This document shows positions 1 through 6,738 of a stretch of 13,027 bases of DNA, in pieces; position 1 is the first letter of the stretch, and each line of letters opens with the position of its first letter. The DNA comes from an uncultured Collinsella sp. (GTDB lineage: Bacteria > Actinomycetota > Coriobacteriia > Coriobacteriales > Coriobacteriaceae), in contig URRT01000042.1 in NCBI GenBank assembly GCA_900550355.1, positions 1 through 13,027 of the forward strand, written 5' to 3'. Made by a program: the position numbers and the translations under genes. The notes under the pieces are model-generated. The model was not told where the DNA came from and searched no databases. It saw only the letters and a list, made by a program, of their open reading frames with translations.

Positions 1-450
1 GAGAACATCGAGGTCGGCATCATGGTCGAGACGCCCGCCGCTTCGCTGCTCGCAGACCGTCTTGCCGAGGTCGCCGACTTCTTCTCCATCGGCACCAACG
101 ACCTGATCGGCTACACCATGTGCGCCGACCGTGGTAACGACACCATCTCCAACCTGTACCAGGTTTACTATCCCGCCGTGCTCCGCTCGCTCAAGAACAT
201 CATCGAGAGCGGCGTGAAGGCCGGCATCATGGTCGGTATGTGCGGCGAGGCCGCTGCCGATCCGCTGCTCGAGCCGCTGCTGATCAGCTGGGGCCTGGAG
301 GAGTTCTCGATGAGCGCTCCGTCGATCCTGCGCGCCCGCAAGACCATCAGCCAGTGGACCAAGGCCGAGTGCGACGAGCTCGCCGAGAAGGCACTCGCCT
401 GCAACACCGCCGCCGAGGTCAAGGCACTGCTCGAGTCCGCAGCTCGCTAA
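1..450 (+). CDS. ptsI: PTS Enzyme I (phosphoenolpyruvate-protein phosphotransferase), C-terminal part
   Basis: Partial gene; its start lies left of the window and the frame is open from base 1. Enzyme I takes phosphate from phosphoenolpyruvate and passes it to HPr, the first step of sugar uptake by the PTS in the cytoplasm. The visible 149 residues are the end of the PEP-binding TIM-barrel domain: the ETPAA motif, FFSIGTNDLIGYT, DRGNDTISNLYQ, and MCGEAAAD carrying the active-site Cys (fragment residue 81), followed by EFSMSAPSILRAR and a normal C-terminus ending in TAA. All motifs expected in this part are present. The PfkB-type kinase gene follows after 74 bases, consistent with a sugar-PTS role. 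Enzyme I is clear; whether the ordinary ptsI or a ptsP-type paralogue cannot be told from the C-terminus. Confidence 0.95.
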   Translation, partial: ENIEVGIMVETPAASLLADRLAEVADFFSIGTNDLIGYTMCADRGNDTISNLYQVYYPAVLRSLKNIIESGVKAGIMVGMCGEAAADPLLEPLLISWGLEEFSMSAPSILRARKTISQWTKAECDELAEKALACNTAAEVKALLESAAR

Positions 451-467
451 TTTGGTATCAGAGGTAA

Positions 468-500
468 CCGCGTGGTTGGAATGGGCCGGCCACGCGGCCC
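468..500 (+). other. Competing hairpins between ptsI and the first pfkB gene
   Basis: CCGCGTGG (468-475) pairs with CCACGCGG (490-497) around a 14-nt loop, and GGGCCG (483-488) pairs with CGGCCC (495-500) around a 6-nt loop. The two stems share bases, so only one can form at a time. No T-run follows, so neither is a standard terminator. The ribosome binding site of the next gene (AGGGGG, 511-516) lies 10 bases downstream. A role in mRNA processing or in uneven expression of the two genes is possible but inferred. Confidence 0.4.
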
Positions 501-524
501 TCACATATACAGGGGGTACTGTAA

Positions 525-1457
525 ATGTTCTACACGCTAACCGCTAACCCGGCTGTCGACATGACGGTTTCGAGCTCTCCGCTCGAGCCCGACGAGAACG
601 TCCGCACCGGCTCGGCCAGCTACACGGCTAACGGCAAGGGCCTCGACGTGTCCTTCGCCTTTAAGAAGATGGGCGTCGACACCGTCGCGCTCGGCTTCTT
701 CGCCGGCTTCACGGGCAAGTTCATCGTCGAGGAGGTCATGAACCTGGGTTGCCTCTGCCGCCCGGTCTGGACCGACGGTATCACGCGCATTAACACCTAC
801 GTCAACGATGGCCAGCACGAGTACGGCATTCTGAACCCGGGTGCTCCGATCACGCCGCAGCACCAGGAGGAGCTCTACAACATCCTGGACACCGCGGGCG
901 ATCTCGAGTGCCTGATCGTCTCCGGCTCCGTGCCTCCCAAAGCTACGCCCGACTTCCTGGCTCAGGTCATGGAGCACGCTCAGGCCCGTGGCGCCGACGT
1001 CGTCCTGGACCTGTCCTCCGACAAGCTCAAGGAGCTCGCTCACAAGAAGCCGCTGCTCATCAAGCCGAACCATCACGAGATGAAGGCCATCTTCGGCGTG
1101 CCGGTCGACACCGACGACGAGGTTCGCGTTGCCATGAAGATGGCTCACGACGCTGGCGTTCAGAACGTGCTGCTCACCCGTGGTAGCCGCGGCGACGCTT
1201 ACTTCTCCAACGGCGAGGACATCTGGTACGCCAAGCGTGAGTTCAACATCAAGCTGGTTTCTTCCGTCTGCGCCGGCGACTGCACCCTCGCTGCGTTCCT
1301 GCACAAGTGGTACAGGGATCGCGACAACGTCGAGGAGGCCATGAAGCTCGCTATGGCCACCGGCGCCAACGTTGCCGAGTCCGTCGGCATCGGCGATTTC
1401 GGTCACGTCGACGAGTACAGCAAGCGCGTTGCTGTCCGCAAGCTCGATCGTCAGTAA
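525..1457 (+). CDS. PfkB-family hexose-phosphate kinase, probable 1-phosphofructokinase (copy 1)
   Basis: Cytoplasmic ribokinase-superfamily kinase of 310 residues, the usual size for 1-phosphofructokinase/tagatose-6-phosphate kinase, which make fructose-1,6- or tagatose-1,6-bisphosphate from ATP and the PTS product. N-terminus YTLTANPAVD is typical. The substrate-binding motif near residues 36-43 reads NGKGLDVS, with Asp41 where the family and the second copy have Asn. The ATP/catalytic motif is CAGD (249-252), with catalytic Asp252 kept but the usual first Gly replaced by Cys. Also visible are VSGSVPP (132-138) and IKPN (179-182). Start ATG 525 has AGGGGG at 511-516, 8 bases upstream. The gene sits between ptsI and a paralogue and ends at a strong terminator. 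The exact sugar phosphate cannot be assigned; fruK is a reasonable guess because of ptsI. Confidence 0.85.
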   Translation: MFYTLTANPAVDMTVSSSPLEPDENVRTGSASYTANGKGLDVSFAFKKMGVDTVALGFFAGFTGKFIVEEVMNLGCLCRPVWTDGITRINTYVNDGQHEYGILNPGAPITPQHQEELYNILDTAGDLECLIVSGSVPPKATPDFLAQVMEHAQARGADVVLDLSSDKLKELAHKKPLLIKPNHHEMKAIFGVPVDTDDEVRVAMKMAHDAGVQNVLLTRGSRGDAYFSNGEDIWYAKREFNIKLVSSVCAGDCTLAAFLHKWYRDRDNVEEAMKLAMATGANVAESVGIGDFGHVDEYSKRVAVRKLDRQ

Positions 1458-1485
1458 TCGAAACGCGACATATTCGTGCGCATAC

Positions 1486-1516
1486 GGCGCCCCGGTTTCG
1501 GCCGGGGCGCCTTTTT
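1486..1516 (+). terminator. Rho-independent terminator after pfkB copy 1
   Basis: Perfect 10-bp stem GGCGCCCCGG (1486-1495) and CCGGGGCGCC (1502-1511), loop TTTCGG, then TTTTT (1512-1516). It lies 28 bases past the stop and separates the two kinase genes into different transcripts. Confidence 0.93.
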
Positions 1517-1605
1517 GTTCCGCCACGGGGGAGAGGTGTCCCGCCGTACTTCATCGCTTCCACACCGTTCACCGAGTTGTCCTAGCCTTTTACCGATGCG
1601 TGGAA

Positions 1606-1611
1606 TATACT
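1606..1611 (+). promoter_or_regulatory. Candidate -10 element for pfkB copy 2
   Basis: TATACT at 1606-1611 lies 34 bases upstream of ATG 1646. The nearest -35-like hexamer, TTGTCC at 1577-1582, is 23 bases away, too far for a normal sigma-70 spacer. A promoter is expected here because a terminator stands just upstream, but only the -10 is convincing. Confidence 0.4.
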
Positions 1612-1645
1612 TTCATTAACACGTTGCTTCGTGAAAGGAACATTC

Positions 1646-2578
1646 ATGATTTACACGCTCACTGCAAATCCCGCCATTGACTACAACATCGCCTGCGACG
1701 GTCTTGCTGCCAACACCGTCACGCGTACCCGCAACGCCGTCTACACGCCCAACGGCAAGGGCCTCAACGTCTCGTTTACGCTCGACCACTACGGCGTCGA
1801 CACCACGATCCTGGGCTTTTTCGCCGGTTTCTCGGGCGAGTTCATCGTCAAGGGCGCCGAGGCCCTGGGCGTGCCCGTCAAGCCCGTGTGGACCGACGGC
1901 ATTACGCGCGTCAATGTGTTCCTCAACGCCGGCCCCGACACCGAGTACAACATGGTCAACGCCGGCGCCGCTATCAACGAGGCCAACGAGCAGGAGATGT
2001 TTGAGCTCATCGATTCGCTCGATGACATGACCTGCCTGGTCATCAGCGGCTCGCTGCCTCCCAACACTTCCGAGGGCTTCCTGGCCGAGGTCCTGCGCCG
2101 CGTCAAGGCCAAGGGGGCCGAGTTCGTCCTTGACATCTCGAGCCATCAGCTGGCGGACCTCATTGCCATGGAGCCGTTGCTGATCAAGCCCAATGACGAC
2201 GAGCTGCTCGACATCTTTGGCATTAAGGTGAGCGGTGGCGACGATGAGTCCGTCAAGGGCGCTATGGCCGAGCTGCATGCCAAGGGCGCCAAGAACGTGC
2301 TGCTGACCCTCGGTGGCGCCGGTGCGTACTTCTCCAACGGCGAGCACATCTGGTTTGCCAATCGCACCTTCGACGTCAAGCTGCTGTCGACGGTGTGCGC
2401 CGGCGATTCCTCGCTCGCTGCCTTCCTGTCCGTATGGCACGACGCTCCCGAGCGAGTCGAGGACGCCCTGCGCCTTTCGATGGCTACCGGCGCCAACGTG
2501 GTCGAGTGCCCCGGTCTGGGCGATTTTGCCAAGGTGGACGAATATAAGAAGCACATCGAGGTTCGCCAGGTCTGCTAG
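1646..2578 (+). CDS. PfkB-family hexose-phosphate kinase, probable 1-phosphofructokinase (copy 2)
   Basis: A 310-residue paralogue of the preceding kinase, similar along its full length. N-terminus YTLTANPAID; substrate motif NGKGLNVS (36-43) with the family Asn41 present; TDGITRVN (83-90); SGSLPP (134-139); IKPND (180-184); catalytic motif CAGD (251-254) with Asp254, again Cys in place of the first Gly of GAGD. The frame is open to a GTG at 1631, but ATG 1646 is chosen because GAAAGGA (1633-1639) is well placed before it and the protein then lines up with copy 1 from its first residue. It has its own transcription unit, between two terminators. Predicted to phosphorylate a PTS-derived sugar phosphate in the cytoplasm; which one is unknown. 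Two retained copies suggest different substrates or regulation. Confidence 0.85.
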   Translation: MIYTLTANPAIDYNIACDGLAANTVTRTRNAVYTPNGKGLNVSFTLDHYGVDTTILGFFAGFSGEFIVKGAEALGVPVKPVWTDGITRVNVFLNAGPDTEYNMVNAGAAINEANEQEMFELIDSLDDMTCLVISGSLPPNTSEGFLAEVLRRVKAKGAEFVLDISSHQLADLIAMEPLLIKPNDDELLDIFGIKVSGGDDESVKGAMAELHAKGAKNVLLTLGGAGAYFSNGEHIWFANRTFDVKLLSTVCAGDSSLAAFLSVWHDAPERVEDALRLSMATGANVVECPGLGDFAKVDEYKKHIEVRQVC

Positions 2579-2611
2579 TTCCGGCACCTTGCCTGAATAG
2601 TTTGATTATTT

Positions 2612-2645
2612 CGCATCCGTCTTAGACTAGGACGGATGCGTTTTT
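2612..2645 (+). terminator. Rho-independent terminator after pfkB copy 2
   Basis: Perfect 10-bp stem CGCATCCGTC (2612-2621) and GACGGATGCG (2631-2640), 9-nt loop TTAGACTAG, then TTTTT (2641-2645). It lies 33 bases past the kinase stop. Confidence 0.93.
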
Positions 2646-2682
2646 GTTTATCGGACTTGCGTGTGCAGTGGAGGCTGTTTCT

Positions 2683-2691
2683 TGCTAGACT
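2683..2691 (+). promoter_or_regulatory. Candidate extended -10 promoter for the CCA-adding enzyme gene
   Basis: TGC-TAGACT at 2683-2691 fits an extended -10 (TGn plus a TATAAT-like hexamer), between the upstream terminator and the start at 2743. No clear -35 at 17 bases; TTGCGT at 2657-2662 is 23 bases away. Confidence 0.4.
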
Positions 2692-2742
2692 TCTTGCAGA
2701 CGCAATCGATAGCCAATTTGATAGTCGCAGGAGGCCACAGGT

Positions 2743-4137
2743 ATGTGCAATGTTTCGCTCAACGGTACGCAACCGTCCGATGCGTCCCTGCGCGTCCTGC
2801 GCGCGCTTGAGGCGGCTGGTCTTGAGGCTTGGTACGTGGGCGGTTGGGTGCGCGACGCCCTGATGGGGTGCCCCAGCCACGATGTTGATATGTGCTGTAG
2901 CGGCCTGTGGCAGGAGTCCAAAGCGGCGCTCGAGGCCGCCGGCATCGCGGTTGTGGAGTCGGGCATTAAATTTGGCGGAATCACGGCTATTTCCGATGGC
3001 GAGCGTATCGAGGTCACCACGTACCGTCTGGATGGCTTTTACACCGATGGTCGCCATCCCCAGAGTGTTGAGCGTGCCGCCTCGCTCGAGGACGATCTGG
3101 CGCGGCGCGACTTTACCGTCAACGCTATGGCCTGGCATCCCGAGCGCGGGCTTGTCGACCGCTACGACGGCCAGGGTGACTTGGAGCGCAAGCTGATTCG
3201 CGCTGTCGGCGATCCCAAGCGTCGCTTTAACGAGGACGCCCTGCGCATGTTGCGTGCGGTGCGCTTTGCCTGCCGCCTGGACTTTATGATTGAGCCCGAG
3301 ACTAAGCGCGCGCTTGCCGAGTGCGCGCCGCTGCTCGACGCCGTGGCGCGCGAGCGCGTGGGTATTGAGCTCGAGGGCATTCTTTCGACCGGTCATGGGG
3401 GAGACGCGATGCTGCGCTACCCCGAGCTCATCTGCGCCGCCGTGCCCGAGTTGGCAGCGGGTCGCGGGTTTGATCAGCGCAGTGTCTATCATGCGTTTAA
3501 CGTCTACGAGCATATCGCCCGTGTGCTGACGGTGGCGGGGGAGCTCGCGCTGTGTGACGGCGTCGCGCCCTCGTCGAGCCTTATGTGGGCGGCGTTTTTG
3601 CACGATGTGTCCAAGCCCGAGTGCTTCACGGTCGATCACGCCGGCAGCGGACACTTCTACGGTCATCCCGAGCTCGGCGCCAAGAAAGCGCGCGTCATTA
3701 TGGATCGCCTGGCGCTCTCGCACGACCTGGTGCGCGACGTGTGCCTGCTCATCAAATATCACGACAAGCCGCTGCGCCCCGAGCGCTCCTGCCTGCTCAA
3801 TATGATGCGCACGCTTTCGGGCGAGGGCGTCGACACGCCGCGTTTGATGGACGAGCTCATGGATCTTAAGCGTGCCGACACGCTCGGCAAGGCCCCGTCG
3901 TGCTTCTATTACGTCGAGACGATTGAGGAGATGCGCGCGATGGCGCACGAGCTACTGGAGGCGGGGGAGCCCTATACGCTCAAGATGCTCGCCATCAACG
4001 GCGGCGACCTGATCTGCGCCGGTGTGAAGCCGGGGCCCGAGCTAGGCCAACTACTCAACTCCGCCCTCGACGCCGTGATCGAAGACAACATTTCCAACGA
4101 GCGCGAAGCTCTTTTGGTCCATCTCAATTTGAATTAG
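2743..4137 (+). CDS. cca: CCA-adding tRNA nucleotidyltransferase with HD domain
   Basis: Class II nucleotidyltransferase of 464 residues that adds or repairs the CCA end of tRNAs, cytoplasmic. The N-terminal catalytic head shows GGWVRD (33-38) and the metal-binding DVD (47-49), followed by RIEVTTYR, the RRDFTVNAMA motif and RRFNEDALRMLRAVRFACRL, all diagnostic of the poly(A) polymerase/CCA-adding family. A C-terminal HD-type domain follows, with His250 and His257 in YHAFNVYEH, His287-Asp288 in FLHDVSKP, and a later KYHD. Start ATG 2743 has CAGGAGG (2728-2734) 8 bases upstream. It stands alone between a terminator and two tRNA genes. The encoded tRNAs here already carry CCA, so in this organism repair or processing of other tRNAs is the likely need. 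Distinction from poly(A) polymerase rests on overall similarity. Confidence 0.92.
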   Translation: MCNVSLNGTQPSDASLRVLRALEAAGLEAWYVGGWVRDALMGCPSHDVDMCCSGLWQESKAALEAAGIAVVESGIKFGGITAISDGERIEVTTYRLDGFYTDGRHPQSVERAASLEDDLARRDFTVNAMAWHPERGLVDRYDGQGDLERKLIRAVGDPKRRFNEDALRMLRAVRFACRLDFMIEPETKRALAECAPLLDAVARERVGIELEGILSTGHGGDAMLRYPELICAAVPELAAGRGFDQRSVYHAFNVYEHIARVLTVAGELALCDGVAPSSSLMWAAFLHDVSKPECFTVDHAGSGHFYGHPELGAKKARVIMDRLALSHDLVRDVCLLIKYHDKPLRPERSCLLNMMRTLSGEGVDTPRLMDELMDLKRADTLGKAPSCFYYVETIEEMRAMAHELLEAGEPYTLKMLAINGGDLICAGVKPGPELGQLLNSALDAVIEDNISNEREALLVHLNLN

Positions 4138-4201
4138 CTACCCAGTTTACCTGCGTGTTCCATAACCTGTCGACAATTTTTCGGCAATTTGGAATTTCTT
4201 C

Positions 4202-4230
4202 TTGCGCTGTCGTTTTTTGTCCCGTAATAT
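4202..4230 (+). promoter_or_regulatory. Sigma-70-type promoter for the tRNA-Glu pair
   Basis: TTGCGC (4202-4207), exactly 17 bases, then TAATAT (4225-4230), 34 bases upstream of the first tRNA. Spacing and position fit a housekeeping promoter. Confidence 0.65.
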
Positions 4231-4264
4231 ATTTCCTCGCAGCACGGCAGTGCAGATGTCATGT

Positions 4265-4341
4265 GGCCCGTTCGTCTAGCGGTTTAGGACGCCGCCCTCT
4301 CAAGGCGGAGATCACCAGTTCGAATCTGGTACGGGCTACCA
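4265..4341 (+). tRNA. tRNA-Glu (anticodon CTC), copy 1
   Basis: 77-nt cloverleaf reading GAG codons. Acceptor stem GGCCCGT pairs with ACGGGCT, with G1:U72 as the end pair. D arm GTCTAGCGGTTTAGGAC; anticodon stem CCGCC/GGCGG with loop CTCTCAA, giving anticodon CTC; variable loop AGATC; T arm ACCAG-TTCGAAT-CTGGT; discriminator A and an encoded CCA. All stems pair. Confidence 0.97.
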
Positions 4342-4363
4342 CTTCTTTTCTGCTGAGGCTTAT

Positions 4364-4440
4364 GGCCCGTTCGTCTAGCGGTTTAGGACGCCGCCCTCTC
4401 AAGGCGGAGATCACCAGTTCGAATCTGGTACGGGCTACCA
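4364..4440 (+). tRNA. tRNA-Glu (anticodon CTC), copy 2
   Basis: Identical to copy 1 over all 77 bases and separated from it by 22 bases. Same CTC anticodon, G1:U72 pair and encoded CCA. Probably co-transcribed with copy 1, since there is no terminator between them and one after this copy. Confidence 0.97.
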
Positions 4441-4450
4441 CACATCTGAT

Positions 4451-4482
4451 ACCCGGTCTTCCCACGGAAGTCCGGGTTTTTT
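4451..4482 (+). terminator. Rho-independent terminator after the tRNA-Glu pair
   Basis: ACCCGG (4451-4456) pairs with CCGGGT (4472-4477) and CTTCC (4458-4462) with GGAAG (4466-4470), with one T-T mismatch between them and a CAC loop; a run of six T follows from 4477. It lies 10 bases past the second tRNA. Confidence 0.88.
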
Positions 4483-4551
4483 ATTATCAAACAGCCGTCT
4501 GCAATTCCCGTTTGTACCAGAGCTTTGCGTTCTGCTTATGGTCCTTGCGGG

Positions 4552-4557
4552 TACAAT
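4552..4557 (+). promoter_or_regulatory. Candidate -10 element for the flippase-like gene
   Basis: TACAAT at 4552-4557, 33 bases upstream of ATG 4591 and after the tRNA terminator. TTGCGT (4525-4530) is 21 bases upstream, longer than the ideal spacer, so the -35 is uncertain. Confidence 0.4.
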
Positions 4558-4590
4558 ATCCAAGATATTTTGTCTGTTAGAAGGAGTCTC

Positions 4591-5898
4591 ATGACGGAGT
4601 CCTCTCAGCATACGTCTAAGCCCCAGGTCGAGGTTGAGGCCTCGGGCGGCGATGACAATAAGAGCGCACGCCGCGGCGCCATCTTTATCGGCGTCGTGCT
4701 GGTGGGTTATATCGTCTATCTGGTGGTAACCGGGCAGATGGGGCAGTTCTGGGCCGCTATGTCGAGCGTGCAGGCGTCATGGCTCTTTGTCGCGTGTCTT
4801 TGTATGTTCATGTATCTGTTCTCTGGCATTGTGGCCTATGCGATCGCTGTCTGGCTCGACCCCAATTCACCCGTTGGCATTCGCGACCTGATCTCGGTCG
4901 AGGCGAGTGGCATCTTCTTTGGCAACCTCACACCTATGATGATGGGCTCGACTCCCGCCCAGATCTACCGCCTGACCAAGGCGGGCCAAAATGTCGGCGA
5001 GGCTGGCGCCACGCAGTTCACGCGCTTTATCGTGTACCAGTTTGGCCTCGTTGCCTGGGGCGCTATCCTATTGCTTGCTCGCATGCCGTTTTTTGCCGAT
5101 CGCTATGGCGATATGACGTTGCTGTGCGTCTTTAGCTTTGGTGGACACTGCTGCATCTTGCTGGGCATCTTCGCCGTCGCGCTCATGCCTAAGACCGTCA
5201 CGAGCGTTGCCCATTGCATCATCAATTGGCTTGAGCGCATTGGTGTCTCGGCCACTAAGATCGAGGGATGGCGCACGTTTGTCGACGGCGAGATCTACTC
5301 CTTCTCCGAGAAGTTCAAGCTTTCAGCCGGACATTTTTCTTCCATGCTGCTCACCGTGTTTATCACCATGCTGCAGCTCGCGTTTTTCTATCTGGTGCCG
5401 TATTTCCTGATGCTTGCCTTTGGCCACCACGAGGTCGACTTTTTCTCGGTCATGGCCGCGAGCGCCTTTGTCCAGCTTCTGAGCTCTGCGGTCCCCTTGC
5501 CCGGTGGAACTGGTGGCGCTGAGGGTGGCTTTGCATTGTTCTTGGGTCATTTCTTTGGGTCGGCTTCGACCGCCGGCTATCTGCTGTGGCGCCTCATTAC
5601 GTTCATTGCGCCGACCATTTTGGCTGCGCCCCTGTTGGGCCTTAAGAGCGCCCACAACGAGAGCATCCATGCGCGCTGGGATCGCGTGATGCGCAAACTC
5701 GGCCGCACGTCTCAGACGCCCTCTGCTCCCACTAAGCCGCACCCCACGAATGCTGTTACCGTTGATCCCAAGAAGCACGCTCAGAAGGCTTCTGGGGCCG
5801 CTAAGCCGGCTCATAAAGTCTATGTGCGCCAGACAGGCGATGGTATTCGCGTATCTCCGTCGGCACTCAATAAGAAGAAGCACCCTAAGTCGCAGTAG
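4591..5898 (+). CDS. Flippase-like / LPG-synthase-TM domain integral membrane protein (YbhN/AglD family)
   Basis: 435-residue polytopic inner-membrane protein. Hydrophobic segments lie at about 29-46 and 61-85, around 145-200, and from about 255 to 345. The family motif PLPGGTGGAEGGF is at 302-314, and FFGNLTPMMMGSTPAQIYRL is the usual second conserved block. Relatives include the membrane half of MprF and predicted polyprenol- or glycolipid flippases; the actual lipid substrate is unknown. The C-terminal ~75 residues form a basic, Pro/Ala/Lys-rich tail, probably cytoplasmic and disordered. The frame is open to ATG 4525, but ATG 4591 is chosen because AGAAGGAG (4580-4587) precedes it and the upstream part would overlap the promoter region. 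It is alone on its transcript or followed by tetR, with 116 bases between. Confidence 0.82.
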   Translation: MTESSQHTSKPQVEVEASGGDDNKSARRGAIFIGVVLVGYIVYLVVTGQMGQFWAAMSSVQASWLFVACLCMFMYLFSGIVAYAIAVWLDPNSPVGIRDLISVEASGIFFGNLTPMMMGSTPAQIYRLTKAGQNVGEAGATQFTRFIVYQFGLVAWGAILLLARMPFFADRYGDMTLLCVFSFGGHCCILLGIFAVALMPKTVTSVAHCIINWLERIGVSATKIEGWRTFVDGEIYSFSEKFKLSAGHFSSMLLTVFITMLQLAFFYLVPYFLMLAFGHHEVDFFSVMAASAFVQLLSSAVPLPGGTGGAEGGFALFLGHFFGSASTAGYLLWRLITFIAPTILAAPLLGLKSAHNESIHARWDRVMRKLGRTSQTPSAPTKPHPTNAVTVDPKKHAQKASGAAKPAHKVYVRQTGDGIRVSPSALNKKKHPKSQ

Positions 5899-5947
5899 GA
5901 CAGTCGTGCGTTCTTCATGATGCGGGGCATATTTGTGCTGTATGGGG

Positions 5948-5971
5948 GATAATCCTCTTACGTAGATTATC
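5948..5971 (+). promoter_or_regulatory. Inverted repeat upstream of tetR, possible operator
   Basis: GATAATC (5948-5954) and its exact reverse complement GATTATC (5965-5971) are separated by 10 bases; the half-site centres are 17 bases apart. The repeat lies 43 bases before the TetR start and both arms resemble -10 hexamers. TetR regulators commonly bind inverted repeats over their own promoter, so self-regulation is a reasonable inference. No clear -35 was found. Confidence 0.4.
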
Positions 5972-6014
5972 TCTCATCTGTTGATGAATGCTCGCATATC
6001 GAAGGGACACGCCC

Positions 6015-6626
6015 ATGGCAACCAGCAAACCGCGTCTTGACCGCCGCATTGTTCGCAGCCGTAATGCCATCCTTTCTGCTTTCGAGCGCCTGCTCATGGA
6101 AAAGCCGCTGGCAGACATTACGGTGAGTGCCATCGCGCGCGAGGCCAATGTCGACCGCAAGACCTTTTACGTTCACTTTGGTACGGTTGACGGCCTGCTC
6201 GATGCCATTGCCGTCGATGTTGTGGAGATGATTGTCGACTCGGTCGAGAAAACACTTGCTTCCATGGACGGCGACACCAACGAGCGCGCCCTTGGCGCGG
6301 CGGCGACCTTCTTTAAAACCGTTAACGAGGCGCTGTGCAACAACCTCGTGCTCAATCGTCAGCTGATCGAGAATATTCCGCTCGATGATTTTATGGCTCG
6401 TCTTCGTGCGCCGCTCGAGCACGAGATTGCCGAGCGCGATCTGTTGCCCCAAGGTCTCAAGGACGAGATGTTCGATTACTATCTGGCGTTTTTGCTGTCG
6501 GGCATTATCGGTATCTATCGCACGTGGGCACTGTCTGACGGCTCGGTTCCTATTGAGCGTGTCTCTGAGGTCGCCAACGATCTGACTCTCAATGGTCTGT
6601 CGAGTCTGGAATCTCGCTTGGATTAG
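6015..6626 (+). CDS. TetR/AcrR-family transcriptional regulator
   Basis: 203-residue regulator of normal family size. An N-terminal TetR helix-turn-helix is clear: residues about 14-56, with ITVSAIAREANVDRKTFYVHF (35-55) as the DNA-binding core. The C-terminal ligand/dimer domain includes AFLLSGIIGIYRTWALSDG, reminiscent of the TetR_C_8/DhaS-like group, where this helix is conserved. The open frame reaches back to ATG 5988, but ATG 6015 is preferred: GAAGGGA (6001-6007) is 7 bases before it and the extra nine residues are not family-like. An inverted repeat 43 bases upstream may be its operator. The ligand is unknown; neighbouring targets could be the flippase-like gene or itself. The stop at 6624-6626 is followed within 3 bases by transposase-derived sequence, but the protein looks complete. 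Confidence 0.88.
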   Translation: MATSKPRLDRRIVRSRNAILSAFERLLMEKPLADITVSAIAREANVDRKTFYVHFGTVDGLLDAIAVDVVEMIVDSVEKTLASMDGDTNERALGAAATFFKTVNEALCNNLVLNRQLIENIPLDDFMARLRAPLEHEIAERDLLPQGLKDEMFDYYLAFLLSGIIGIYRTWALSDGSVPIERVSEVANDLTLNGLSSLESRLD

Positions 6627-6628
6627 GC

Positions 6629-6721
6629 CTAGTTGGGCTCGTCGGCGTGGAAATTCCTGTTCACGAGGTTCTCCGGCGCCTTGTAGACCTCGCCGGCGCA
6701 GGAGCTGTAGCCTGAGGATCC
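6629..6721 (-). pseudogene. Remnant of an IS3-family transposase (orfB)
   Basis: Read on the minus strand, 6709 down to 6632 encodes YSSCAGEVY followed by KAPENLVNRNFHADEPN and then TAG. This matches the conserved stretch of IS3-family (IS150/IS3-like) OrfB transposases just before the DDE integrase core, where relatives continue with a WxTDIT-type motif. Here it is cut by a stop directly after DEPN, next to the tetR stop, and by another stop upstream at 6722-6724. About 28 codons survive, with no start, DDE residues or terminal inverted repeats visible. It sits at the junction between tetR and the minus-strand transport operon and probably marks an old insertion or recombination. The match is from memory of the family and was not searched. 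Confidence 0.6.
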
Positions 6722-6738
6722 TTAAAAGAAAGTTCAGT

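Noticed and set aside
537..1526. Minus-strand open frame of 329 codons (and a similar one at 1616-2587)
   Set aside because: Both are antisense shadows of the two PfkB kinases and read across the terminators.
1577..1611. TTGTCC with TATACT as a full promoter for pfkB copy 2
   Set aside because: The spacer is 23 bases, outside the usual 16-18, so only the -10 was reported.
1631..1645. GTG start for pfkB copy 2 five codons upstream
   Set aside because: The ribosome binding site GAAAGGA would lie inside the gene, and ATG 1646 gives an N-terminus matching copy 1 from the first residue.
2575..3948. Long minus-strand open frame of 457 codons
   Set aside because: It is antisense to the CCA-adding enzyme, which has clear family motifs and a good ribosome site. 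The minus reading looks like no protein family.
4155..4580. Open frames spanning the tRNA genes on both strands
   Set aside because: They include repeated peptide segments only because the two tRNA genes are identical; the cloverleaves explain the sequence.
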